64,000 nucleotides of DNA, from NCBI RefSeq assembly GCF_009725165.1, contig NZ_WNZW01000001.1, forward strand, positions 1,116,001 through 1,180,000, in the 5' to 3' direction. This stretch comes from Paenibacillus woosongensis (GTDB lineage Bacteria; Bacillota; Bacilli; Paenibacillales; Paenibacillaceae). Position numbers and translations under genes: made by a program. Below are positions 15,612-24,248 of the stretch, piece after piece. The notes under the pieces are model-generated. The model did no database searches. It saw only the letters and a program-made list of their open reading frames with translations, and had not been told where the DNA came from. Position 1 is the first letter of the stretch. Each line of letters opens with the position of its first letter.

Positions 15612-16661
15612 TTATTCCCAAACAAATACCGCTTTTTCTGTTTTTCTTTCATCAAACATTTTAAAGGCTGTTGCCGCTTCATCCAGAGGGAAGGTATGAG
15701 ACACTAATTTATGGACTGGAAGCTTCTTGTCAATAATGAATTGGGCAATTTCGTCATATTCATAAATCGGAAAATACCAGGAGCCGATCAATGTAATTTG
15801 TTTCCGAATAAATTGAACACTTGGATTGATCGTCAATTCCCTTCCTTCTCCAACGAAAGCGGCACGGCCATGCTGTCTCAAGCTGTCTAATGCTACATTC
15901 TGGGCAATGGGGCTTCCAGAGCAATCGATCGCAGCATCCACGCCTCTATTGCCTGTAATTTCATGAATACGCGCCAATACATCATCATTGCTGTTAATCA
16001 CATAATCCGCTCCCAGCTCTTTAGCAACCTCCAGGCGCTGATCCAGCAAATCGACAGCGATTACCCGTGCACCCAAGCCCTTGGCAACCATGACGCCAGC
16101 TCCGCCCATAGGCCCCAAGCCAAAAATCACAACCGTGTCTCGACCGTTAATTCCTAATCTCTTTTGGGCATGATACAAGGTTCCAACTGCATCCGTAGAA
16201 ACAGCAGCCGTAACATAGTCCATCTCATCCGGTATTCTCATGCAGTTATCTTCCGGGATAACAAGATAGTCAGCATCGCCACCATGCAAATCAAAGCCGA
16301 TGCATTTCCACTCTTTACAAAACATGCGATAACCGTTCCTGCAATGTGCGCACTCGCCACAGCCAACCGCCAGATATGCCGCCACGCGGTCTCCAACCTG
16401 AAAGCGCGTAACTCCATCACCGATCTGAACAATTTGCCCGGCAGGCTCATGCCCGGGAATAATCGGTCCAGTATGATCACCGGATCCTACAACCCCTTGT
16501 TGTCCATAATATAAGCTCATATCGCTGCGACAAATGGCAGAAGCTTTCATTTCAATCAAAACTTCTCTCGGCCCAGGTGTCGGGATTGGAAATTGCTTGA
16601 TTTCAACGACCTTATTCCCTGGGAATACAGCTGCCTTCATGGTTGATTGATTTGTTGTCAT
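15612..16661 (-). CDS. Zinc-dependent alcohol/polyol dehydrogenase (MDR)
   Basis: 349 residues of the medium-chain dehydrogenase family, close to sorbitol and threonine dehydrogenases. The structural zinc site reads CGECAHCRNG followed by FC, the catalytic zinc region is CRSD and GHEPAG, and the Rossmann motif is FGLGPMGGAG. It would oxidise a secondary alcohol of a sugar or polyol with NAD(P). AGGAGA precedes the ATG. It is sixth in the seven-gene operon, 26 bp from each neighbour, so it works on the same substrate path as the MocA-type oxidoreductase. Confidence 0.9.
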   Translation of the reverse strand: MTTNQSTMKAAVFPGNKVVEIKQFPIPTPGPREVLIEMKASAICRSDMSLYYGQQGVVGSGDHTGPIIPGHEPAGQIVQIGDGVTRFQVGDRVAAYLAVGCGECAHCRNGYRMFCKEWKCIGFDLHGGDADYLVIPEDNCMRIPDEMDYVTAAVSTDAVGTLYHAQKRLGINGRDTVVIFGLGPMGGAGVMVAKGLGARVIAVDLLDQRLEVAKELGADYVINSNDDVLARIHEITGNRGVDAAIDCSGSPIAQNVALDSLRQHGRAAFVGEGRELTINPSVQFIRKQITLIGSWYFPIYEYDEIAQFIIDKKLPVHKLVSHTFPLDEAATAFKMFDERKTEKAVFVWE

Positions 16662-16687
16662 ATGGATCTCCTCTTTTCTTTAAATGT

Positions 16688-17656
16688 TTATGCCCACCAC
16701 ATTTGTCCAAGCTCTTCCTTAAATCTGCTCTGCTTCAACGTTTCTACAGCCTTGCCTAATCCCTCGTCAATCGAAACAAGCATATCTTCATGCTCTATTG
16801 AAACAACATCATCGTAACCTACAGCTCTTAACATGCTGAGCATGTCCTTCCATATTTTCGTATCCATTCCGTAACCAACCGAGCGGAAGGTCCATGAACG
16901 ATTTACGATATCGCTGTAATGCTTCGTATCCAAAACACCATTTTTTGCGATATTTTCTTGGTCAAGCCAGGTATCCTTCGCATGAACATGGAAGATCGCC
17001 TTTTTTGATCCCAACTGCTTAATGGCAACGACCGGGTCAATCCCTTGCCATACCAGATGACTTGGATCAAAATTCGCCCCAATTTCTTCGCCTGCATGCT
17101 CCCTAAGCTTCAGTAAAGTATCAGGATTGTAAACAACAAAACCCGGATGCATTTCCAATGCGATTTTTACATGATGCTGACGAGCAAAGCTCGCTGCGTC
17201 CTTCCAATAAGGAATCACCTTATCGTTCCATTGCCAATTCAGAACTTCCATGTACTCAGGCGGCCATGAGCATGTTACCCAATTCGGAAATTTGGCAAAT
17301 TCATGGTCTCCTGGACAGCCAGAGAATGTGTTGACAACCGGAACATTCAGCAGTTCCGCAAGCTTAACCGTTTGCTGCCAAACATGATGTGCCGCTTGGG
17401 CAGCAGCTTTATTGGGATGTAAAGGGTTACCATGACAGCTTAGAGCACTTATTTTTAAACTCCGTTTTTCAATGGCACGTTGAAAACTAAGCAATGTCGA
17501 CTTATTTTCCAGCAATGCTTCAGGGTTACAGTGACTATCTCCAGGAAAATTTCCCGTTCCGATTTCGATAGCTTCAATTCCCATAGATGCAACCTTATCC
17601 AGCATTTCTTCCAACGGAAAGTGCTGATATAGAACTGTAAATACGCCTATTTTCAT
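16688..17656 (-). CDS. Sugar phosphate isomerase/epimerase (TIM barrel)
   Basis: 322 residues, second TIM-barrel isomerase of the operon and only distantly similar to the one at 14740-15585. Likely metal ligands are E168 (ALEMHPGF), D197 (NFDPSHL), H223 or H225 (FHVHAKD) and a glutamate in SIEHED. This pattern is typical of the branch paired with Gfo/Idh/MocA oxidoreductases, for instance in inositol or 3-keto-sugar routes. AAGGAG lies before the start. It is 12 bp from the upstream MocA-type gene, suggesting tight coupling. It may instead be a 3-keto-glycoside hydrolase-like enzyme, since family members vary. Confidence 0.85.
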   Translation of the reverse strand: MKIGVFTVLYQHFPLEEMLDKVASMGIEAIEIGTGNFPGDSHCNPEALLENKSTLLSFQRAIEKRSLKISALSCHGNPLHPNKAAAQAAHHVWQQTVKLAELLNVPVVNTFSGCPGDHEFAKFPNWVTCSWPPEYMEVLNWQWNDKVIPYWKDAASFARQHHVKIALEMHPGFVVYNPDTLLKLREHAGEEIGANFDPSHLVWQGIDPVVAIKQLGSKKAIFHVHAKDTWLDQENIAKNGVLDTKHYSDIVNRSWTFRSVGYGMDTKIWKDMLSMLRAVGYDDVVSIEHEDMLVSIDEGLGKAVETLKQSRFKEELGQMWWA

Positions 17657-17668
17657 TGTTAATTCTCC

Positions 17669-18826
17669 TTAATTGACGTCCACCCATTGTTGAGTCTGAT
17701 AGCTTTTTAAAATAGCTTCCGTAACACACATGGAGCGATGCCCATCCTCAAAAGTCGCAAACTCAGGTTTATCCAACGACAGCGATTTACCTTCATAAAT
17801 AAACCGATAAAAATGAAGCATTCCATTTTTCATCGCATCTGGCCAGCCTTCTCCATGGCCGCCCGGATGATGAATCGATCCTCTTGCCTCCTGCAGGAAC
17901 AACGCAGGATCGGCAATCAAGCTTTCGTTCGGTTGATCCCGGTAGCCGATCCACATCTGCGCAGGATTTTCCTGCTGCCAATATACCGATTTTTTGCTGC
18001 CGTTGATTTCGAAGCTGAGTGCATTTTTTCTCCCTGCACTTACCTGAGATACTGTAAATACGCCTCTGCTGCCGTCCTCAAATCTGATCAATACCGAAGC
18101 GTAATCCTCGGTCGATACAGGAATTTCATCGTATTCCTCAGCCTGCTGCTGCTTAGCAAAGGTTAAAGATGAACCCTTCACTCTTTTTCGAACAGGGTGT
18201 ACGGTCCACAAATCTGCAAAAACCTTAGCTATTTTTTTACCCGTAACATATTGAACGGTGTCGCACCAATGAGAGCCGATATCTGCCAATGCCCTTGATT
18301 GACCTCCAAGATTCCCCAGCAGTCTCCAGTTAAAGTCCGTATCATAGAGCATCCAATCCTGCAGATAGCTGCCATGAACTAGATATAGATCGCCCAATTC
18401 ATCCTCTTTAATCATCTGATTGAGCTGCTTCATCATGGGGTATTGTCGATAATTAAAATTTACGCCATGGACAACTTGATGCTGCTTGGCCAACTTCAAC
18501 AATTCTCCCGATTCCTCGCTGCTCACAGCTAACGGCTTCTCGGACAAAATATGCTTGCCCGCGACAATAGCTGCCTTATTGATTTCAAAATGCAAATGAT
18601 TCGGCGTGCAGTTATGAATCACTTGAATATCATCATTGTTCAGCATGTCCTGATAGTTTCCATAGGCTAAAGGTATATGCAGCTCGTCTGCTTTTTTCCG
18701 AGCGTTTTCCATGTCAGAATCAGCTAGCGCAATAACCTCAACAAACCCTAATCTTCGTATTGCTTCGATATGAGCAGGCCCAATGAATCCTGTGCCAACT
18801 ATCCCTGCCTTAATTTTGTTCCCCAT
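17669..18826 (-). CDS. Gfo/Idh/MocA-family oxidoreductase
   Basis: 385 residues. The N-terminal Rossmann domain starts AGIVGTGFIGPAH and includes the family signature EKPLA after GKHILS; the C-terminal domain holds DIGSHWCDTVQY with the likely catalytic histidine. Members oxidise or reduce a hydroxyl or keto group on sugars and inositols using NAD(H). GGAGGAG precedes the ATG. It follows the permease gene by 18 bp and precedes an isomerase by 12 bp, so it probably takes the first catabolic step after import. Confidence 0.9.
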   Translation of the reverse strand: MGNKIKAGIVGTGFIGPAHIEAIRRLGFVEVIALADSDMENARKKADELHIPLAYGNYQDMLNNDDIQVIHNCTPNHLHFEINKAAIVAGKHILSEKPLAVSSEESGELLKLAKQHQVVHGVNFNYRQYPMMKQLNQMIKEDELGDLYLVHGSYLQDWMLYDTDFNWRLLGNLGGQSRALADIGSHWCDTVQYVTGKKIAKVFADLWTVHPVRKRVKGSSLTFAKQQQAEEYDEIPVSTEDYASVLIRFEDGSRGVFTVSQVSAGRKNALSFEINGSKKSVYWQQENPAQMWIGYRDQPNESLIADPALFLQEARGSIHHPGGHGEGWPDAMKNGMLHFYRFIYEGKSLSLDKPEFATFEDGHRSMCVTEAILKSYQTQQWVDVN

Positions 18827-18844
18827 GAGCTCTCCTCCCCTGTA

Positions 18845-19828
18845 CTATTTTTTGATTGTCTTTTTACCGAATGCTACTGCCAGGATAATAATCAAACCTT
18901 TAATCATCATTTGCTGACTGACATCCAGCCCCATAATAATCAGGCCGTTACTGATCGTACCGATCATAATTGCGCCAACCAAGGTTCCAATGACGGTGCC
19001 GACACCGCCAAACAAACTGGTGCCGCCAAGAATAACTGCCGCAATGACGGATAGTTCATCGCCTTCACCAAAAGAGAAACGGCCTGCGTTCATTCTTCCT
19101 GCATATAGTAAGCCTGCTAAGCCTGCCATAGCTCCAGTACCTAAAAAAGCCAGCAATTTAATCCTCTTCGTATTGACGCCCGATAGTCTTGCAGCGTTCT
19201 CATTACCGCCTGTTGCCAGTACTTGCCGACCGTAAGTCGTTTTTCGAAGTAAGAAATGGGCGATCACCGTAAATACAAGCGTCCAAATCAATAACACCGG
19301 AACAGGACCGATATCTCCGGAGCCAAAAATGAAATTAAAGGTTTGATTAACAATCGGTACAGGCGCAGTTTTCGTTACCCACATGGATAAGCCCTGTACG
19401 GCCATCATCGAACCTAACGTCGCCAGAAAAGAAGGTATGGCCACTCTTGTTACAAGCAAGCCGTTAATGAAACCGACGATACAGCCTACGCCAACTCCCG
19501 CTACTAATGCGCCAATAATCCCCCATCCCGATTGCAAAGCCAATGCACCAGCTAATGAAGACAACGCCGTAACGGCACCGACGGACAAATCGATTTCACC
19601 TGTGCTAATTACAAAAGTCATCGCTAAGCCCATCAATGAAATCGTAGCCGTTTGGCGAATAATATTGAGGAGATTATTCGTCGTTAAAAACCCTTCATCG
19701 AATAATGAAATAGAAAAGTAAATAAACACGGCTATAAAAGCGATGTAAACGATATAATTACGCCAAGCAAACTTTTTCAGGGCAGATAAGATTGATACGC
19801 TTGGTGTATTAATATCCTTGGATTGCAT
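18845..19828 (-). CDS. Ribose-type sugar ABC transporter permease
   Basis: 327 residues, BPD_transp_2 family (RbsC-like), with about nine to ten hydrophobic segments. The conserved cytoplasmic-loop stretch TGGNENAARLSGVN and the segment STGEIDLSVGAV are typical. It forms the membrane channel for the importer. Its start overlaps the end of the ATPase gene by 20 bp and GAGGAGGAA sits inside that gene, indicating translational coupling. Confidence 0.93.
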   Translation of the reverse strand: MQSKDINTPSVSILSALKKFAWRNYIVYIAFIAVFIYFSISLFDEGFLTTNNLLNIIRQTATISLMGLAMTFVISTGEIDLSVGAVTALSSLAGALALQSGWGIIGALVAGVGVGCIVGFINGLLVTRVAIPSFLATLGSMMAVQGLSMWVTKTAPVPIVNQTFNFIFGSGDIGPVPVLLIWTLVFTVIAHFLLRKTTYGRQVLATGGNENAARLSGVNTKRIKLLAFLGTGAMAGLAGLLYAGRMNAGRFSFGEGDELSVIAAVILGGTSLFGGVGTVIGTLVGAIMIGTISNGLIIMGLDVSQQMMIKGLIIILAVAFGKKTIKK

Positions 19829-21308
19829 ATTGTAATTCCTCCTCAGAAGTAACTTCTTGTCTGTTCATTTCACGTGTGATCGTTCCATCGTGTATGATCA
19901 GTATCCGGTCGCTTACAGCCAGTAGCTCTTGTAATTCAGAGGATACAACCAGCACTGCTTTTCCGGCATCGGCTAATTCGCGAATGATTTCGATGATTTC
20001 TGTTTTGGCCGCGATATCAACCCCTATCGTCGGCTCATCCAATAACAATACGTTGGGTTCGTTAGCCAGCCATTTGGACAGTACAACCTTCTGCTGGTTC
20101 CCGCCGGATAACAAATTAACCTGTTTAAAAATGTGATCCGTTTTTATATTCAATTTTTTCACGAACTTCTCGCTAATTTCGTTTGCCAGCTTGTTATTTA
20201 TAACCAAGCCTCGTGACAGCTTAGCTAGAATAGGAACCATCATATTCTCTTTCACATTGTGCTGCAGAATTAAGCCTTGCAATCTTCGATCCTCCGGAAT
20301 CAGCGCAATCCCTTCATTCATAGCATCCCTTGGCGAAGCGATTTCAACTTTGTGTCCGAACATTTGAATTTCTCCGCTAGCGATCGGATCTACGCCAAAT
20401 AAAGTCCTCAAAAGCTCTGTTCTCCCGCTGCCCATCAATCCGGCGATTCCAACGATCTCTCCCGGTTGAATCGAAAATGAGACATTTTTTACCTTGCTGC
20501 CGGCATTTAAATTTTTTACCTCGATGACCGGCGGGGCCTCACGATCGTAATAACGCTCTTTCCATTCGAACGCCTTGTTGAATTCCATTCCGACAATGTG
20601 TGAAATAATTTGATTCATATCGGTCTCAGAGCATTTTTCAGTTGCGATATACTTTCCATCTCGTAAAATCGTTATGCGATCGCAAATTTGAAAGATTTCC
20701 TCCATGCGATGGGAAATGTAAATAATGGAGTAACCTTTGGTTTTCAATCTATCGATAAATTCAAAGAGAATTTTTGTTTCCGATTTCGTAAGCGACGAGG
20801 TAGGCTCGTCCATAACAATAATTTTGGCATCCTGTGACAACGCCTTGGCGATCTCTGTCATTTGCCAATAACCTACGCCAAGATCCTGTACGACATCGGT
20901 CGGCTTCATGCTGACTCCAAGTTCATTTAACAATTCTTGTGTTTTTATTTCGCAGCTCTTATCATCTATGAACCCTGCTTTTGTCTTGGACTCTCTGGTT
21001 AGAAAGATATTTTGCGCAACTGTTAACGTCGGAATTAAGCTAAATTCTTGAAAAATCATAGAGATTTTATTCGCTCTTGCATCAGCATCATTTCGAATCA
21101 CAACCGGCTTGCCTTCGATCACGATTTCCCCTTGGTCTGCGGTATACACTCCGGTCAATATTTTCATGAGCGTTGATTTTCCTGCGCCATTCCCGCCCAT
21201 TAATGCATGGACCTCACCCTTTTCAACTGAAAAACTGACGTTATCAAGTACCGTAATCCCGTTAAATGCCTTAACTATGTTTTTCATTTCTAGCATGGGT
21301 TGAGTCAA
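19809..21308 (-). CDS. Ribose-type sugar ABC transporter ATPase (two NBDs)
   Basis: 499 residues with two ATP-binding domains, like RbsA. The first has Walker A GGNGAGKSTLMK and Walker B IIVMDEPTSSL; the second has GLMGSGRTELLR and LLLDEPTIGVD. As in RbsA relatives, the second Walker A is degenerate, so one site may be weak. It starts with TTG, with GAAGGTGA 6 bp upstream. A 73-bp gap with a hairpin separates it from the binding-protein gene. Confidence 0.94.
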   Translation of the reverse strand: MTQPMLEMKNIVKAFNGITVLDNVSFSVEKGEVHALMGGNGAGKSTLMKILTGVYTADQGEIVIEGKPVVIRNDADARANKISMIFQEFSLIPTLTVAQNIFLTRESKTKAGFIDDKSCEIKTQELLNELGVSMKPTDVVQDLGVGYWQMTEIAKALSQDAKIIVMDEPTSSLTKSETKILFEFIDRLKTKGYSIIYISHRMEEIFQICDRITILRDGKYIATEKCSETDMNQIISHIVGMEFNKAFEWKERYYDREAPPVIEVKNLNAGSKVKNVSFSIQPGEIVGIAGLMGSGRTELLRTLFGVDPIASGEIQMFGHKVEIASPRDAMNEGIALIPEDRRLQGLILQHNVKENMMVPILAKLSRGLVINNKLANEISEKFVKKLNIKTDHIFKQVNLLSGGNQQKVVLSKWLANEPNVLLLDEPTIGVDIAAKTEIIEIIRELADAGKAVLVVSSELQELLAVSDRILIIHDGTITREMNRQEVTSEEELQYAIQGY

Positions 21309-21333
21309 GTTGATTCACCTTCTTCTTGAATTC

Positions 21334-21362
21334 GAAGAGGCTGTAATACCTACAACCTCTTC
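21334..21362 (-). promoter_or_regulatory. Hairpin between binding protein and ATPase genes
   Basis: GAAGAGG and CCTCTTC pair around a 15-nt loop that also has short internal pairing. The minus strand has no T run after it, so it may stabilise the binding-protein message and lower expression of the downstream importer genes, as is common in such operons. Confidence 0.5.
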
Positions 21363-21381
21363 TTTTCTTTAATCCAGTCAT

Positions 21382-22572
21382 CTATTTCATGGCATCCTGT
21401 ACGGTTGCCGGTGCATCTACTCCGTAGATCAGCTTCCAGGCATCCAGCACATTTTCTTTAGTTACCTTAACGGCTGGTGAAGCAACATAAGCCGGAGCTT
21501 CTTTCCCCAAAATTGCATATCCGGCGAGAATGGATTGGGCAACGCCTTGGTCATAAGGAAGCTGCGCTCCAACACCTTGCACAATACCATCGCTAGCAAT
21601 TGAAATTGCCACGTTCGTTCCCAGATCCACCGTTGTGACGATCAGGTCGTTTCTTCCTGCCACTCTCGCGGCTGACATCACGCCCTCGGCAGGAACGTCC
21701 CATGGAGCGAAAATCCCATCTAGATCAGGGTGTCTTGTAAGCATAGCCGAGGCTACCTCTTCACCTTTATTGGCATCGGTAATACCGCCTTGCGTCACAA
21801 TTTCAATCTCGGGATATTTCTCTTTGATCCTTGCCTTGAACGCATCCGACCGGTTGGTCGTTACGAAGAAGTTAACATCGTGAAAGACAAGGCCAACCTT
21901 CCCCTTTCCTCCTAATTTTTCCGCCATGATATCCGCAGCTACCGCACCGTTCCCGTAGTTATCTCCCGAAACGATACTGATATAATCTTTCCCTGCAACT
22001 AATCCATCGGCACCGCCATCCATAAACACCAGCTTCACACCTTGCGCCACTGCTTTCTTATAAGCAGGAGCCGTAGACACGGAGTCTACTGGAACTGAAA
22101 CCATAATATCCGGTTTCTTAGCCAAGACGGTTTCAATGTCATTCACCTGTTTTTCTGCCTTAAACTGCGCATCCGTCACGGCTACGACTTTAATGCCCAT
22201 TTGTTCAAAGGTCTCTTGCATGGCTTGAACTGCAGCATTCATGTAATCTGTGCCTGAGTAATGCATGACAATCGCAGCGGTATATTTGCCCTCTTTAATT
22301 TTTGCTATCTCTTCCTCGGTTAAGATCAAGTCTTTAGCAGAAACGGCTTTTTCGCCATTTGGGCCGATATCCATAACCTCTGTATCTGGAATATTCGGAT
22401 TAATCGTGATCGGTCCGCTTACAATGTCTTTCCCTGCGCTAGCGGCGTTTTCATTTCCGGTCGTATTGGGTGCAACCGTGGTAGTGTCGTTCTGACCGCA
22501 AGCCGTTAGCAGCATCGCCGATAGCAGTAAGACAACTAGGGCTGGCGCTATGATTCTCTTTTTCATTAACAT
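21382..22572 (-). CDS. Sugar ABC transporter substrate-binding lipoprotein
   Basis: 396 residues. The signal peptide ends in lipobox LTAC (Cys near residue 25), so it is anchored to the outer face of the membrane. The rest is a periplasmic-binding-protein fold of the ribose/galactose/inositol type (PF13407-like), with MHYSGTDYMNAAVQAM near the N-terminus and GDNYGNGAVAADIMA at the hinge region. It captures the sugar for the RbsA/RbsC-like importer and is the first gene of the operon. A G-rich ribosome site precedes the ATG at 22572; a second ATG lies two codons later. Confidence 0.93.
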   Translation of the reverse strand: MLMKKRIIAPALVVLLLSAMLLTACGQNDTTTVAPNTTGNENAASAGKDIVSGPITINPNIPDTEVMDIGPNGEKAVSAKDLILTEEEIAKIKEGKYTAAIVMHYSGTDYMNAAVQAMQETFEQMGIKVVAVTDAQFKAEKQVNDIETVLAKKPDIMVSVPVDSVSTAPAYKKAVAQGVKLVFMDGGADGLVAGKDYISIVSGDNYGNGAVAADIMAEKLGGKGKVGLVFHDVNFFVTTNRSDAFKARIKEKYPEIEIVTQGGITDANKGEEVASAMLTRHPDLDGIFAPWDVPAEGVMSAARVAGRNDLIVTTVDLGTNVAISIASDGIVQGVGAQLPYDQGVAQSILAGYAILGKEAPAYVASPAVKVTKENVLDAWKLIYGVDAPATVQDAMK

Positions 22573-22704
22573 TCGTAGATCCCCCCCGTTTAGTTTGAGT
22601 TATATGGGTTTTATCTTGCATAACTTAAGTATATGGAATAAAAAAACGGCCAAAAGTTGAATAATTTAATCGCTGGGGGGGATTTTTTTAATGGAAACCA
22701 GGGC

Positions 22705-22752
22705 AAAACAAAAAAGAAGTATTCTAAGCCCGAAGCTTAAAATACTTCTTTC
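22705..22752 (-). terminator. Terminator after the solute-binding protein gene
   Basis: GAAGTATT and AATACTTC, extended by CTAAG and CTTAA on the inside, form a long stem. On the minus strand it is followed by TTTTTT. It insulates the regulator and binding-protein pair from the sugar operon. Confidence 0.8.
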
Positions 22753-22771
22753 CAGCATCAACCATGCAGGA

Positions 22772-24205
22772 TTAATATCCCGCTTGTTTTAATAAGGCTG
22801 CAATTTCTTCTGCCGCTTCATCGAGTACGATTTGAGCATCCTTTTTACCTCTAAGATAAGTTAAGACCGCATTCTGCATGACCTCTGACACTTGATCATA
22901 ATTCGTTATTCTTGGCCTGCCTACTCCTACGCGCAAAGATTTTTCAAGAACCCGATAGTATTCCTTTAATGAATCGTTGTCCAGCAATTCCGCTGCATGA
23001 TATGCTGAAGTGCGTGTGACATGATGCTTGTATTTCAAATAGCTTTTCTGAACATCAGAAGAGGTTAAATAATTCACCAGATCAAAAGCTTCCTCTTTAT
23101 GAGATGAGTATTTATTAACAGCAAGTCCCCACGAACCAAAATGCGGCCGATGAATCAATTCCCCATCCTGATAAGTACCTGGAAACATAAAGTAACCCAC
23201 TTCTCCCCCTTCAATTCCGTCCTGCAATCTCATTGCATGATAATTCATTCCCATGGCGACAATGCCATAACCAAAAGCAATAGAGACCTCGTCCCAACTA
23301 TAATTGAATACATCCGGAGGCGTAACTTTATAATCATTAATCCAGCTGCCGTAAGTAATCAGAGCTTGAGAAGCATTGGGGTTGTCCTGGAATACAGGAT
23401 TTAATTGATCATCGAATAGATCAACCTGATGTACGCTTAAATAGGTCTTAAAATCAAGAAATATAGACTCATGTTTTTTCGCCATTAACGAGGTGCCATA
23501 TAAATCAATCTCCCCGTCTTGATCTATATCTCTAGTAAAAAATTGAGCCACTCGCAAATAATCATCCAATGTTTCAGGTATCTTTAACTCTTCTCCATAT
23601 TGCGCTTTAAACAAAGCCTGATTGGCTGCATCCTCAAACAAATCCTTCCGGTAGCTGATCGTTAGAGCATTCGACTGTATAGGCAGGCTAAAAATTTCAT
23701 ACCCTTTATCTAATATTTTCTCAATGCTAATGACATCCAGCTGCGGCGGAGCTTGGGAAGAATCGACCAAGTTGTAAACAGAGGTATCCAAAAATAACTT
23801 GGATACAAAGTCCTGAACCTGCAGCGTTCCGCTTGTTTGGGAATTCATCATATACGAAGAGAGAGGCTCAAGATGGTTAATAATTTTAGGTATCCACGGG
23901 GTATCTACTGCAATAACGTCATAGTAGCCTCTATTCATGGCCAGTTCGGAAAAAACCTTCTCATGCAAGCTATTATATGACAAGGTACTAATTTCAATGT
24001 TAATACCCGTTTCCGCTTCATATTGCTTGGCTGCTGACACGACGGCCTCCGAGCCTGCTTCTGACGTCGCATATAATACCTTTATCGTCGGAGCAGTCTT
24101 GCTCTTGTCTACCTGGCCCGGAGCAACATCAAGCTTCGGCGGCGAACAGCTCGAACATATGGTCATGAGAAGAAGATAGACGACAAGTCGTTTCCACGCG
24201 TTCAT
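22772..24205 (-). CDS. Extracellular solute-binding lipoprotein, family 1
   Basis: About 477 residues. A short signal peptide with two cysteines (CSSC) near residue 20 suggests a lipoprotein, though the lipobox is not perfect. The mature part resembles family 1 sugar-binding proteins (IEISTLSYNSLHEKV, NWGLAVNK-like region GSWGLAVNKYS). No permease or ATPase lies next to it. It follows the YesN-type regulator by 43 bp, so it may act as an extracytoplasmic ligand sensor for the adjacent kinase rather than in transport; that is inference. I prefer ATG at 24205, with AGAGGTG 9 bp upstream, over the GTG at 24217 that falls inside that ribosome site. Confidence 0.85.
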   Translation of the reverse strand: MNAWKRLVVYLLLMTICSSCSPPKLDVAPGQVDKSKTAPTIKVLYATSEAGSEAVVSAAKQYEAETGINIEISTLSYNSLHEKVFSELAMNRGYYDVIAVDTPWIPKIINHLEPLSSYMMNSQTSGTLQVQDFVSKLFLDTSVYNLVDSSQAPPQLDVISIEKILDKGYEIFSLPIQSNALTISYRKDLFEDAANQALFKAQYGEELKIPETLDDYLRVAQFFTRDIDQDGEIDLYGTSLMAKKHESIFLDFKTYLSVHQVDLFDDQLNPVFQDNPNASQALITYGSWINDYKVTPPDVFNYSWDEVSIAFGYGIVAMGMNYHAMRLQDGIEGGEVGYFMFPGTYQDGELIHRPHFGSWGLAVNKYSSHKEEAFDLVNYLTSSDVQKSYLKYKHHVTRTSAYHAAELLDNDSLKEYYRVLEKSLRVGVGRPRITNYDQVSEVMQNAVLTYLRGKKDAQIVLDEAAEEIAALLKQAGY

Positions 24206-24248
24206 ATAGTCATGCACCTCTGTAAGTCTTGCTTAAAATAATGGATGC

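Noticed and set aside
22772..24205. Component of a complete ABC importer
   Set aside because: No family 1-type permeases are adjacent; the neighbouring importer is of the ribose type and has its own binding protein.
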